Position numbers and translations under genes: made by a program. A DNA stretch of 64,000 nucleotides, taken from the NCBI GenBank assembly GCA_905221605.1, contig CAJNDS010000402.1, positions 391,818 to 455,817 on the forward strand. Direction: 5' to 3'. The stretch comes from Symbiodinium natans. Lineage: Eukaryota > Sar > Dinophyceae > Suessiales > Symbiodiniaceae. Below are positions 17,774-28,248 of the stretch, in pieces (the first letter of the stretch is position 1; the number at the start of each line of letters is the position of its first letter). The notes under the pieces were generated by a model, which was given only the letters and a program-made list of their open reading frames with translations, was not told where the DNA came from and did no database searches.

Positions 17774-20700
17774 CTATTGCCAGGGGCCATCCCAGTCCGG
17801 ACGCCGGGAGCGATGGCCATCTGAGGTGGTATGGGAACGCGTACGGCTGGGCATGGCCTGCATTGGAGGCAGCTCTTGCTCATCAACCCCCCACTCGGGG
17901 ATGCCGTCCGGAATGGGGATACCTTTGTATCTTGTCATGGAGGTTTGTGCCGCGAGCCACATCACCCGGACAGCTTCCTGGATTTGCCAGTACTGCACAA
18001 CACCTTCGTCCTTATACTGAAAGGGGAAGGATGTAACTGCCGCACGTAGGGCCGAAGGATCAGGGTCCTTGGAGGTGCCATGGCAGTACATCTTAAACCA
18101 GAAGCTGTTGAGTCGCTGCTTGGTTGGATGCTTAGCTCGCATGAGCCCCTTAATGGCAGCCCAGTGAGCAGTGGCTGCATCATACCACTCATTTCGGGGA
18201 CGTTTTGGCCCATGCTTGGTGGGTGTGGTGCTGATCCCTTTCCAATGCGCTTCGAAGATGACTGGCAGTCGGAAAGGGGCTGAGACATCCACTTCTCGCA
18301 AAGCTGCAAGGTCAGTGGTTCGCAGCTCCGAGAAGCGCCAATCATTCACCTGTGCCTCGGGTTCGTCCTCCGCCTCCGACATGTCATCCATCGGGCAGGG
18401 AGAGCCTTCGTTGGTTTCGGAAGAGATGCTGACGACCGCCGGCGAGGCTGCCGCAGTGTTCACTTCCACCGGCGCAGCCATAGGCGAGGAAAGCAAGCAC
18501 TCTAGGGGCAACACTCGCCGCAGAAAAACAGCCATTCTGTGAGAGGTGTCTGGCCATTCCAAGTTATAAACTGACCAAAAGTGTTCAATGTTTTGGTTGG
18601 CCACCGAGGCCGCAAGGGCAAGCCGGATGGCGTCAAGGAAATGGGCAGGGGGGTGATCCGGCCTAAATTCTTGATAGTGCCTTTGCCCAAGTGTCTCTGT
18701 GCCCTGCAGCGTGATGCCTAGGAACGTATTCAGGTTGGGCTGGGCAAGCCTGGCCTTTTCCACGTCCGTGTGCTGAGCAGCTGCGGCCCATGCCTGCAGG
18801 GCTTCTTGGGAGGCTTGGCCAGTGACTTGTGGCAGTCCACTGTGCGCGTCCATCACATATTTGGTAGTAGGGCACTTGGGACACCGATAAGCGCGGCCAG
18901 CTAAGAAGGCCACCATGGCTGCGGGCGGCACATTGATCTGCAGGTCAGTAATTTTATTGTCAGATTCAGGAAAACCGAGAACAATGGGCAGCCCGGCCGT
19001 TCGCTCCAGGGGACCTTTTTGGTGGGATTCGAATGCGAGCAGAAGTGCACCCAGCCAATAATCTGGGTCAGCGTAGCTGAGCATTGCAGGAAAACTGGCA
19101 TTGATGACACTCGGCAAGTCCGACACCGTAGAGAAAAGATCCGCGATGTACTGCGCAGTGGTAAGAAAGCCATACCCCACTAGGGACTCCGAAAGCCTTG
19201 CTTTGTCCAGCTGCGGAGCCGGGCATTCCAACATTTCAGCAAGGTCGAAATGCTGCAATGCGCCCGACAGTCTAAGACACTGCGTGATGATAGGGTCATA
19301 TACCTTCAAATACGCCGCCGGAAACGTTTCAGGCAGATGCAGTAGCGTGTCCGCAATTCCGATCAGCATCTCCGCGTTTTGCAGCTGGTTCGGTATGCCA
19401 TTCAAAAACATCTCATAGGCCTTATATGCCCGAAGCTGCTGGCAGTGTGTTGTGAGGTGTTGCGAGTCACGCAGGCTCATGTAGGGCCGAGGTTTGACAT
19501 TCTTACCAAAGTGATGGCCCGCTGCAAGTGCTCGCCACATGAGATCACAGACAGAGCCTGTGTTGCTTTGCATGATGGGTGCACAGGCTGGGGCGCTGGG
19601 GTCGCGGGTGCCGCTGGGCTCGCTAGGCCCTCGAGGCTTGGCTTTTGGTGGTTCCAGATGCTGAGAGCCATCTTCGTCCAAAACGAGAGGCCGACTTTCC
19701 TTGCGAGCTTGGACAGCGGGCACAGGCCTGGCGGGGGAGGGCGTCGGGCCATGGGGAGGCATAGGGAGATACGATTTTGGTTCCGTCAAGCCAAGTGAGT
19801 CCGTGGGAGACTTAGCGCAAGGGGGCTGTGATGCCTCAACCGTCCCACTCCGTGTTGCGTGCATGGGCCGTGTCCGGGGGCTGGGTGGACGTCGTACGCC
19901 AGGCGGTGGGTCCCTCATGTTGCCTCCACTACGGGGTGGACACGAGGCGGCGCTACTCCCTCCGATCCTGTGGGCAACTGCACTAGTGGGAGTCGTCGCC
20001 CAAGCATCCGGAGCACTAGGACACGCGGCCGGCACAACCGCAGGATTTGTCGTTGCAAGCTCCTTCCTTCTCTCCCGCGTTGGGGTGTTGCAGGGTGTTC
20101 GTGAAACGTCCCGTTTAGCTGCCGGAGGTGGGCTGACAGCTGCCGCAATGGAGCCCCCCGCGGTCCGAGGCTTGAGCCATGGTGTACCCCACCGCTCACC
20201 ATGGCGCGCGTTGGCGACAGCCTCGCTTTGGGCTGGTGACTGCAGCGGCGTAAGCACCTCGACTGCAGTAGTAGCTACCACGTCGGGACTGCGACTACTC
20301 GCGGGCACAGGGCTGTTTCCCGGAGAGTCCACATCAATCGCAGTTTCGGAGGCAGCCCTACCCGTACGAACAGGTAGGAGGTGAAGACCGCGGGGGGCTC
20401 TCATTATGCCGGCCTTGTGTTCGAAAGCCGGGTCAGCACGTTGAGCAGATCCCCGTTTGGGCGGCGTCCTAATGTTGGTATCCCCTAGCAAGCAGGTGAG
20501 GTACTGGGCGACCCCATCTCCTTCCCTTACCGGCTGGAAGGGGACGCAATACACAGCATTGGGCAAGGGCTCCAGGACGAAGCCGCGCTTTTGCAGACTA
20601 GCAATGGTGCCCGAGTAGGAGTTGGAAGTGAAAGAGGGGCTCCCCCATCCTTCTTGCTTAAGTGTGCGGTAAAGAACTTCCCGCTTATCTCCCCAGGTGG

Positions 20701-23700
20701 CCTTCAAGGCCCACGCTTGATGCAGGGGTGGGGCTTCAAAGAGGTCCAGCCCTACTTTGCGTTCCGCAGGCAGCACGATGCTGGCTACTGTCCGTTCTCG
20801 GAAGGCTTGCTTGTGTAATGCCTTTGCAACGCCAGGGCCATCCATGCTCCACAAGCTGGCTTGTGTGCGCACATATTCCGCGCATTCAATCAGGCCTCCG
20901 GTTGCGCAGGCCGCCATTTGGAAGCATGCACCTATACCATCAGAGTAGTGCGGTGCCACGAAAACCAAAGCCCCAAGTCCTCTCGTGAAGGAGGAGGTGG
21001 CTCGGGCAAACCCTGCCTCGCTACTAAACAGGAATCCAGAAGCCCGACAAGTCACAAAGACACCTATCCCAAATGTGGGGCCAGTGGAGCAAGCCGTGGT
21101 GATAGCGCCGAAGAAGCGTTTAAGGGACCCTATGTGATTCATGAGGAAGGTCCGAAACGTCACAAGGCTCCAAGTGGTGGGCGCGCCAGTCAGCGGGAAA
21201 TCTTGCGCGGTTTGGCAGGCTTCAAGTAGGCTCATATCGTCATCGCCCAGTGGGTCTGCGGGGAGACTCGACTGCAGCATAAACTTCATTTGAGTAACAA
21301 TCCTGGCATACTGAGAGACCATCCCGATAGGGGAGTCAGGATAAACCTGGTGCCCAAAAGTGAGCACAATGTCCGCCAGGACCATGCTGAGGTCGTAGCT
21401 TCTGCCTAGTTTGGTTTGGGTCTCATCCTGATCTGGCACCCGTACCCATCGGCACGTTTCCATCCACCTGCCTGCAAAGCTACGCAGTGGCCGCCCGAGC
21501 AGGTGCTGCATCGTGGGACCTGGTGGCATAAGTAGCCGAGGGACCCCGCCTGTCAGATCGAAGCGGCACGCCTCCGAGTACCGACATGCGTATAGAATGG
21601 CAGCAATCTCAGGTGGGAGGCGCATGGATGAGCAGAGCGAGAGGTTGATGGCCGGTCCGACAATGGCCTTCAGCCCGGCGGCCTGCATGACTGTCTCGGC
21701 TTGCTTCGGTTTGACGATGCTCATACAGAGAATCGAATCCAGCATCGAGACGGCTGAGAACAACACTTCTGACGCTCCAGAGGAACGGTGGGGATTGCCC
21801 CAAGAGGGCATCTCGCCTTGCCCCTTTTTCCACGGGACGGAACTTTGGGCCACTTGCTGCAAAAGGGCCGCAGGCAAGGTGGCTGGCGTGTGGAGGTCGG
21901 CAGGGACCGCATTGAGACCACAAGTCTTTTGCTCCAACAACTCCGTGACGAAGTGGTAATTGGGCCGCGATCCTCCAGCGGGCTGTCTGTGGTCGCCAAT
22001 CATGACATCGAGTGCATGCTTGATGTGCGCCAAGACGGTGTTGGAGCCCGGTGTACCCAATTGCTGGGCTTCATCTCGGAGGAGCAACTCAACGTCCTTT
22101 AGACGGTTAGTGAGCTGCGAGTAGGGAAAGCTAAGCCTTGCCACAATCGTACCATGCGTCGTGGCCACGAGTAGCCCCCGGTACAAATCGTGCACATCAA
22201 AGGGGAGCTTATGTGTGTCCTTCTCCTTGTTGCCCGGTATGCGAACGATGCGGCTGCGAACAAATTCATTGCTAGCATTCGTGAGCCTATCAACCGCCTC
22301 GACATAGGCCCGAACCGATTCATTACCATGAGCGGTGTACAGGGTGAGCCGGTTCGTCAGGCACGCAAGAAGTACTCCTAGAAACGCGCAGGATCGTGTC
22401 TTCCCGCTGCCAGGCGCCCCCGTTATGAATACAGAGGTACGGTTAGCGGCCAGGCCGTACGAGCACGCTCCCAGCAGCGCTGCCAGGTGTCCATCCGCCC
22501 CCCAAAAGGTATCACAGAGGCACGTAAGGAAGGCGGGACCAACCGCGAGCGCAAAGATGCTGGCTCGAGTCCTCGGATCGTGTTCGTTGCTCAACGAGTC
22601 ATGGGACAGGCGTAGACGCTCCGCATGCCACAGCGCAGGAGTCCGGGCGTCCTCCTGGCCGGGCAGCGGAGAGTCAGGCAGCGTGGCTAACACGCCACTC
22701 AGCAGCGTCGGCGTCCATTCTTTGCGATATGTTTGTTCCTCCGCAAGCCAAAGGTTAAGGAAGTTTTGCAAGGTGTTGGAAGCCCCCGGACCCGCAGTAG
22801 GCGATGCCTGCGCAGCTTGCGTTGCGTGCTTGCCTCTGAAGACTTGGCAGACCTCCGGGTGGATGAGCTGTGCCCATGCGTCGTGCCAGTTCCCTCTCAC
22901 CACCAGCCCGATAACGAGGACTAGCACTAGATCCGTGAGAAAGCCCGGCAACCAATGAGGCGAGTCTTCTAGCGGAACGCCCAAGGCAACATGTTGCCGT
23001 TCCCTAGGCATGTGTAACAGGGCATCCCAAAGCGGGGTAGAGGCACCTCCGGGCAGAACTTCAAGCTGGCTGACTCTCGGCAATGAGGGTCGTTGCGCGA
23101 ATTGGTTGTGCTGTTCATCAGTCAAGAGCAGGGCAATGGTTATATTGACGGGCTGCATGGCCTTACTTTCTCCAGGGCCGGTGGAAAGCTTTTTCGGGGC
23201 CTGGAGCTCTATAAACATGCCGGGGTAGGCCACATCTCCCTTGTCTTCTCTCAAGGTAACCAGCAAAGCAGTGCCCTTGGCCGGCACTTTACCAGCGACA
23301 GCAAACCACTTTGTAGCCCAGTCAGGGACATCCGCCAACTCCGGTGTAAGGAGCATGACCGACGCTCGTGGGTGAACTCGATGGAGAAGGCAGATTGGCC
23401 ACGTATGCGTGCCGGGCTTTATCGCCACAGGGGTGGCGGCCCGCTTGACCGCAGCTTGCTCTGGGTAGTGATACTGTTCCGAGGGCTCCTCCTCGATTTC
23501 TGCTTCCGAGGCCATGGCTAAGAACTGATAACCCAGCATGTCAACCAGGCGTTCTAACGACAGGTGGGGGAGCCACATACCCAGGACAAGCTTCATCGTG
23601 GGACCAAGTTCATGATACGGGGGCGGCAAATCAGCCAGATGCGGCTTGGCATCCGTTAGGAGGACTTGGGTACAGTCGTTACGGAGACTGGCAATGCTCC

Positions 23701-24994
23701 GGTTCTCAGCGGAAGGTATCCGGAGAAAGGCCTCCAGATCAGAGCGCTTGATTTGCCGTCCCAGCACGGAGTTGATGAAAGCTTTAGACTTATCCGAAAG
23801 CTGGACAGAGCCACATGCAACCCCCATCAAGCCTGCCCGCACTGTGCGATCCATCCGGGGGTCGGCCAGGCCACAAATCTTTTTAGTCAACTCCTTCTGC
23901 ACATAATCCCCCGGCGTGAGTTGGAACAGCTCTTCACTTTGGACAAAGTGACCATAAGAGTGCCCACCACTCCCAAGCGACTCAGGTCCAGTGAAGTAGT
24001 AGAGACGCGCTCCCGCGCCAATCGCTTGCATTCTTGCTGCCTGGCTGGGCCGGAAGATACAAAGCTGGTCGCTCTCATGATGGACAAGACTAACAGCGTG
24101 CCGCAATTCCGAACCCAGTATATATTGCAGCATGGCCCGTGGCATGGCAATGCCGCCCAAACGTGCCTTGATGTGGACAAAGTCGCCCTTGCAGTCAGGA
24201 AGCTTTTGGCGCTCATGCCAAGCGATAGCCACAGCAGCTCCCGTATACGACCCCGCAGAGAAGCCCGTAACGCACAGTTTGCACTCGCCAGCTCTCCCCG
24301 CGGCGAGGCCCACATGCATAGCGGTCAGCGCAGCAGTATGTGGCATGTGCAAGTGGGCTAGGGCCGGGCACATTGTCAGGGAGGCTTCTACCGAGCTGAT
24401 TCTAGCACGAACCGCCGCTGGCAGACCGCATCCTTCGACCTGAGGGTACAGGGCACGTGCCCACAGCTGGGCGGCTTGGGGCAGGAGCAGCAGTGCATGT
24501 GCGGCATTTCCGCTGGTCGAAAGCAACAACGGGCGTTGTGTGTCGTCATATCGGACTTTTTTGCCCTGGTTGTCCCGGACCGTTTCCATTTCTAAGCCAG
24601 TGAGCGCATAGGAATTGGCTGTGTGAATGATGCTACCCGACACAGTGGAGGGCGCATTCTCGGCCTTCCCATGCATCCCGCTAATGAAGAGCGACCGACA
24701 TTCCCCTGAGGGGGTTAGGTGAGGCTTTGGGGGCGGGTACTGGTAGGCAGGAAGGGCGAAGGCTGCCAGGGCTTGTTGCACACGCATTGCAAGTCCATCA
24801 TCCCAGTATTGACTGAGGCCCAGCGGCGTGACCTTTATGTCTGCAGCAAAAAGGGGCCACGGCAGATCCACCTGGGCCAGCCAAGCATGCGCAGCGGCGG
24901 CAAGGAGAGCAAGCGGCCCAGTGGGGGTATTGGGTCGACTGCGCCATTTCGGGGTGGCCCTGCAGGAAGATAGGGCATCTTTCTTCCAAAACAT
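17774..24994 (-). CDS. ORF E: alpha/beta hydrolase fused to SF1 helicase
   Basis: About 2,406 residues from the first ATG at 24994 (a longer frame starts at GTG 25024; numbering below is from the GTG). Residues about 250-360 have a lipase-type nucleophile elbow, CVTGFSAGSYTG with Ser256, followed by candidate Asp319 and His355. Residues about 865-1350 form an SF1, Upf1-like helicase: GAPGSGKT (869-876), DEAQ (984-987), GDHRQP (1010-1015), SMRLPPEI (1133-1140), a motif V-like MVSQYARIV, and a motif VI-like FARATSSFTRG. A long Pro/Ser/Arg linker and a helical C-terminus of unknown type follow. SF1 helicases unwind nucleic acid using ATP; the hydrolase substrate is unknown. It overlaps the end of ORF D by 160 bases in another frame. 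Confidence 0.7.
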   Translation of the reverse strand: MFWKKDALSSCRATPKWRSRPNTPTGPLALLAAAAHAWLAQVDLPWPLFAADIKVTPLGLSQYWDDGLAMRVQQALAAFALPAYQYPPPKPHLTPSGECRSLFISGMHGKAENAPSTVSGSIIHTANSYALTGLEMETVRDNQGKKVRYDDTQRPLLLSTSGNAAHALLLLPQAAQLWARALYPQVEGCGLPAAVRARISSVEASLTMCPALAHLHMPHTAALTAMHVGLAAGRAGECKLCVTGFSAGSYTGAAVAIAWHERQKLPDCKGDFVHIKARLGGIAMPRAMLQYILGSELRHAVSLVHHESDQLCIFRPSQAARMQAIGAGARLYYFTGPESLGSGGHSYGHFVQSEELFQLTPGDYVQKELTKKICGLADPRMDRTVRAGLMGVACGSVQLSDKSKAFINSVLGRQIKRSDLEAFLRIPSAENRSIASLRNDCTQVLLTDAKPHLADLPPPYHELGPTMKLVLGMWLPHLSLERLVDMLGYQFLAMASEAEIEEEPSEQYHYPEQAAVKRAATPVAIKPGTHTWPICLLHRVHPRASVMLLTPELADVPDWATKWFAVAGKVPAKGTALLVTLREDKGDVAYPGMFIELQAPKKLSTGPGESKAMQPVNITIALLLTDEQHNQFAQRPSLPRVSQLEVLPGGASTPLWDALLHMPRERQHVALGVPLEDSPHWLPGFLTDLVLVLVIGLVVRGNWHDAWAQLIHPEVCQVFRGKHATQAAQASPTAGPGASNTLQNFLNLWLAEEQTYRKEWTPTLLSGVLATLPDSPLPGQEDARTPALWHAERLRLSHDSLSNEHDPRTRASIFALAVGPAFLTCLCDTFWGADGHLAALLGACSYGLAANRTSVFITGAPGSGKTRSCAFLGVLLACLTNRLTLYTAHGNESVRAYVEAVDRLTNASNEFVRSRIVRIPGNKEKDTHKLPFDVHDLYRGLLVATTHGTIVARLSFPYSQLTNRLKDVELLLRDEAQQLGTPGSNTVLAHIKHALDVMIGDHRQPAGGSRPNYHFVTELLEQKTCGLNAVPADLHTPATLPAALLQQVAQSSVPWKKGQGEMPSWGNPHRSSGASEVLFSAVSMLDSILCMSIVKPKQAETVMQAAGLKAIVGPAINLSLCSSMRLPPEIAAILYACRYSEACRFDLTGGVPRLLMPPGPTMQHLLGRPLRSFAGRWMETCRWVRVPDQDETQTKLGRSYDLSMVLADIVLTFGHQVYPDSPIGMVSQYARIVTQMKFMLQSSLPADPLGDDDMSLLEACQTAQDFPLTGAPTTWSLVTFRTFLMNHIGSLKRFFGAITTACSTGPTFGIGVFVTCRASGFLFSSEAGFARATSSFTRGLGALVFVAPHYSDGIGACFQMAACATGGLIECAEYVRTQASLWSMDGPGVAKALHKQAFRERTVASIVLPAERKVGLDLFEAPPLHQAWALKATWGDKREVLYRTLKQEGWGSPSFTSNSYSGTIASLQKRGFVLEPLPNAVYCVPFQPVREGDGVAQYLTCLLGDTNIRTPPKRGSAQRADPAFEHKAGIMRAPRGLHLLPVRTGRAASETAIDVDSPGNSPVPASSRSPDVVATTAVEVLTPLQSPAQSEAVANARHGERWGTPWLKPRTAGGSIAAAVSPPPAAKRDVSRTPCNTPTRERRKELATTNPAVVPAACPSAPDAWATTPTSAVAHRIGGSSAASCPPRSGGNMRDPPPGVRRPPSPRTRPMHATRSGTVEASQPPCAKSPTDSLGLTEPKSYLPMPPHGPTPSPARPVPAVQARKESRPLVLDEDGSQHLEPPKAKPRGPSEPSGTRDPSAPACAPIMQSNTGSVCDLMWRALAAGHHFGKNVKPRPYMSLRDSQHLTTHCQQLRAYKAYEMFLNGIPNQLQNAEMLIGIADTLLHLPETFPAAYLKVYDPIITQCLRLSGALQHFDLAEMLECPAPQLDKARLSESLVGYGFLTTAQYIADLFSTVSDLPSVINASFPAMLSYADPDYWLGALLLAFESHQKGPLERTAGLPIVLGFPESDNKITDLQINVPPAAMVAFLAGRAYRCPKCPTTKYVMDAHSGLPQVTGQASQEALQAWAAAAQHTDVEKARLAQPNLNTFLGITLQGTETLGQRHYQEFRPDHPPAHFLDAIRLALAASVANQNIEHFWSVYNLEWPDTSHRMAVFLRRVLPLECLLSSPMAAPVEVNTAAASPAVVSISSETNEGSPCPMDDMSEAEDEPEAQVNDWRFSELRTTDLAALREVDVSAPFRLPVIFEAHWKGISTTPTKHGPKRPRNEWYDAATAHWAAIKGLMRAKHPTKQRLNSFWFKMYCHGTSKDPDPSALRAAVTSFPFQYKDEGVVQYWQIQEAVRVMWLAAQTSMTRYKGIPIPDGIPEWGVDEQELPPMQAMPSRTRSHTTSDGHRSRRPDWDGPWQ

Positions 24995-27900
24995 GAGGAC
25001 CCCAGGGAAGAGCTGGAGCCGCACTGGTCCACTGCCCTTTTTCCCAACAGAGGCCCACAGAGGGACGGTGTCCCCGTTGCCCCAGACTGACCGACTCGGG
25101 TAGAGTAGGCAGCCGCACCTTTGGCACCATATCCATGCACAAACGGAGGGGGTATAACCTCGGCGTATCGGTTCGCCATGAATAAGTCAGGACCAGGTAG
25201 GATTGCCAATCGAGAGTGCGAGCCGCCATAACCCCTGAGCAAGGGAAGAAATCCCTGTTCATATGGGCCTTGCCCCCATGTTTTGACCCCTCTGACCTGC
25301 CTGACTGGGGAGGCGCCAAACTGGATGTCTGGCTCTGGCCGGCCGGCAGTAAGGTCGGCCGCTTTCCACGCAACTTCATGTATGTATCTTCCTAAAAGCG
25401 CCCACGCAAACACAAAGTCAGAATGCTTATGAGCAGTGGTTCCGGCAAGAGGGGTGTTGCGTAGACATTGCCGAAAATGGATTTGGTCCAACGGCACCTG
25501 CTCATGCATACCAGGCAATGGAGTGGGCACTTCACTGGGCATGATGACTAGCTGCAGGGCTCGGCTTAATGCAGCACCAATGGAGGTCACCGCACTAGCG
25601 ACGTTGCTAGGGATGCAAAAGCGAGGGGGCCGGGGAGTTTTGCCGTCCGGAGCATTCGGGTAGAAGATGACCAATCCCCCATTTGCTTCAAGCTGGTCCT
25701 CGGACGCACAAACCATGCCAATTGAGTTTGGCGAGCGGGCCCCACACGGTATGGACCCGTCCGGCGAGCAACTCCACGGCGAGGCTGGAAGCGAGCCACA
25801 GGGCTGTGTCTCGTCCGTCTCGACTTCCATGCTGCCCAGTGACTCCGTCGAGAGAGTATTGGGCAGTAGATCGAGGACTGCAAACCTTCGCAGCTCTTCT
25901 GCTTCCCACCTGGCAGTGAACAAGGTGTCATGGTCGAGCAGCATCAAGACCACCCCTGGCGCAAGGACTCTGAGGACTGCCAGAATTTCGGGCCCCGCCC
26001 ACGTAAAGTGCACAGAAGCTAACCCCGCTTTCTTGGTGTTTACCAAGATGGGAAACCATCTCTCTTTAAACGGGCCTTCCCACTGCATGCGTGCCACTAA
26101 ATGCCGGACAAAGTAGGGAAAATGCGGAATAGACAAGAAGCAGCGACTGTCCGTGACTAAGAGCAGGACATGGGCGCCTGCGGCCTCAGCAGCCCGGAGC
26201 TGTGGAAGTAGGCAGCCGAGTAGTGCAGTGTAGTCGATCTCTGGGTGGAGACCTTGCGGCTCAGGCGGTTCGCCGGAAATGGCTCCAGAGGCCAGTCTCA
26301 ATGGCAGGACGCCACTAGGGGCGGGCTCAGGGAAGTTCTGATTGCTTTCTCGTGCTTGCGCGAGATCCTCAGGCTCCGGAGGCCCCGGCGCATGGTCAGG
26401 ACTGAGAGTGCGAAGCTGGCATATACTGCATTGCGGTCGCCGCAAGGACCTGTGGACCTGGGTAGCTAGGGACCTGCCACGGTGGCAGGTCGGCTGCAAC
26501 TGGCGCGAGAGGTGGCCTCTCATGTGGAGGTCGCGGCTCAATACTACTGACCGCACCCACTGGGTATTCGCCAACACGCGGAGGAATCGGCGGTGTGGGA
26601 GGGCGAGGACAATTGTCCGGCCAGCAGACCCTGGGTGGACTAGGTGATGGAGTTTGCCCGGGCCCGGAGACAGGGCTGCCTCCCTACCCACTCCTTGTTC
26701 GGTGACAACACTCGCCCAAGGGGGAAGGTCTATCGCGTCAGCAGGCAAAGCAACCAAGGAACGAAGACTTGGTGAGGGGGCAATTTTCAGCTCTGCACCA
26801 AGGTGTAGCCGATTAAGCGCTTCTTGGATCCAATGTCTCGGGAGCTCGGCTGAACCATTACCTGACGGCGTGAAAGGGGGTATGGTGATATGCCTGGCTA
26901 AAGATGTGACGGTGCTTGCGTTGACACCGACAGTCGCACCAGTGCTCCTGTCCAAGAGGCGTACCAACTTCCTAATTAATGCAACAATTGAGTTTCCAGC
27001 TTGGGCACGTAGGTTTGCATGCCACAAGAAACATGTGGCTTTTTGTGCGACTAGCGCGTCTGAAGGGCAGAGTTTTTGACCTTTGTTCTGCTCTTCAATC
27101 AAGCGGGCTTTAGTGCAATTGATTAGTTTACGAAGAAGAAGGTGCGAAGGGCTAGTCTCCGCAGCCTCGATGCCAGGCAAGTCAGTAGTCGCAGGTGGAA
27201 CAGAAAAAGCTGCAGCAGGAACTGTCCGAACAGGTATCGCCGGGACATCTTTGTCAAGCTTATGCTTCGGCCGAAACCGAATTTTTACCAAGTGATGTCC
27301 TCCAGTTACTTTTTTGTGCTTCCATGAGACAGAACAGATCTTGGCGGACAAGTACAGCGAGCTGGAAATAAGGTAATGGTCAAGGTGGCTGCAGGTAGAG
27401 CCTTGTTCGAAAGTTGGCCCTTCAGACTTGCATTCAATCATGTCGCCTTGAGCAAGGAGATGTGCATACTCACCCTCCCTCTGCTGATTGACCGCATTGA
27501 AGTCCCCCCCAAGGACAATCACATGAGTTGCATCCTTGACAAAAGCACTAAGTGCAGGGAAAAGCTTCCCCCATTGATCAGGGTGCCAATAAACCGACAG
27601 GAGCCAGTAGCAGACAGACCGAAATCTGACCAGCACGGCAAGGGCAAAACCAGGCACAAGGTCGATAGTTTCTACTACTTTATAGTCCTGTGGCAAACAG
27701 ACAGCGACTCCTCCAGAGTGTCCAGATTCCTTCCAAATAGTGAGAGAGGCAATCGTATTTATTCTGGCAGTTGCCTGTCTGAATCGGTGTAAGCAGGCAG
27801 CATTCCATTTGGTTTCCTGCAAGAGCACTGGCGTTTGGTGAGCCAACGCACCAATGGTACGAAGCTTGGCAAGACCAATAGTGTCAAAGGTACACAGCGA

Positions 27901-28248
27901 GGTAACGTTCCAACTAACGACCGCCTGCAGCTTGCACGGCTCCTTAGGGATCGTGTCGAAGTAAGGAACAAGCCTGTCAGCTATGAGATTCAGTGCAAGT
28001 TCAAGCTCTTCTGTTGGGAGCTGAAGGTTGATAGCAGCGATTAGGTTAAAAGGTCGGCTGTCATTGGCCATGAGAGCAAGCTTTAGCTCACGTGTTGTGG
28101 GATAGGTGAGTGGAAGGTTGTAGGCAAGGAGAATGCTGTTGAGGGATCTGACACGTGCGCGATGTCTACGACAGGCAACATAGGCATTGAGGTGATCAAG
28201 GAAGGTCGTAGACCTTGCCTTGATCACCACGTTACGGATCGTCGTCAT
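24835..28248 (-). CDS. ORF D: APE-type endonuclease fused to a possible glycosyltransferase-like region
   Basis: It starts at ATG 28248, which overlaps the stop of ORF C (ATGA). Residues about 105-325 form an endonuclease/exonuclease/phosphatase domain like that of non-LTR retrotransposons: SWNV (Asn113), QETKW (144-148), GGDFN (247-251), SHLDHY (287-292) and GGHH (316-319; the usual SDH is altered). No RT follows. About residue 450, near 26.9 kb, base composition becomes GC-richer. Residues about 690-1000 include a hydrophobic strand ending MLLDHDTLF (DHD 772-774), reminiscent of a GT-A DxD metal site; this is weak. The frame ends inside ORF E, and the last 50 residues look out of frame. The endonuclease would nick target DNA. 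Confidence 0.65.
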   Translation of the reverse strand: MTTIRNVVIKARSTTFLDHLNAYVACRRHRARVRSLNSILLAYNLPLTYPTTRELKLALMANDSRPFNLIAAINLQLPTEELELALNLIADRLVPYFDTIPKEPCKLQAVVSWNVTSLCTFDTIGLAKLRTIGALAHQTPVLLQETKWNAACLHRFRQATARINTIASLTIWKESGHSGGVAVCLPQDYKVVETIDLVPGFALAVLVRFRSVCYWLLSVYWHPDQWGKLFPALSAFVKDATHVIVLGGDFNAVNQQREGEYAHLLAQGDMIECKSEGPTFEQGSTCSHLDHYLISSSLYLSAKICSVSWKHKKVTGGHHLVKIRFRPKHKLDKDVPAIPVRTVPAAAFSVPPATTDLPGIEAAETSPSHLLLRKLINCTKARLIEEQNKGQKLCPSDALVAQKATCFLWHANLRAQAGNSIVALIRKLVRLLDRSTGATVGVNASTVTSLARHITIPPFTPSGNGSAELPRHWIQEALNRLHLGAELKIAPSPSLRSLVALPADAIDLPPWASVVTEQGVGREAALSPGPGKLHHLVHPGSAGRTIVLALPHRRFLRVLANTQWVRSVVLSRDLHMRGHLSRQLQPTCHRGRSLATQVHRSLRRPQCSICQLRTLSPDHAPGPPEPEDLAQARESNQNFPEPAPSGVLPLRLASGAISGEPPEPQGLHPEIDYTALLGCLLPQLRAAEAAGAHVLLLVTDSRCFLSIPHFPYFVRHLVARMQWEGPFKERWFPILVNTKKAGLASVHFTWAGPEILAVLRVLAPGVVLMLLDHDTLFTARWEAEELRRFAVLDLLPNTLSTESLGSMEVETDETQPCGSLPASPWSCSPDGSIPCGARSPNSIGMVCASEDQLEANGGLVIFYPNAPDGKTPRPPRFCIPSNVASAVTSIGAALSRALQLVIMPSEVPTPLPGMHEQVPLDQIHFRQCLRNTPLAGTTAHKHSDFVFAWALLGRYIHEVAWKAADLTAGRPEPDIQFGASPVRQVRGVKTWGQGPYEQGFLPLLRGYGGSHSRLAILPGPDLFMANRYAEVIPPPFVHGYGAKGAAAYSTRVGQSGATGTPSLCGPLLGKRAVDQCGSSSSLGSSCFGRKMPYLPAGPPRNGAVDPIPPLGRLLSLPPLRMLGWPRWICRGPFLLQT

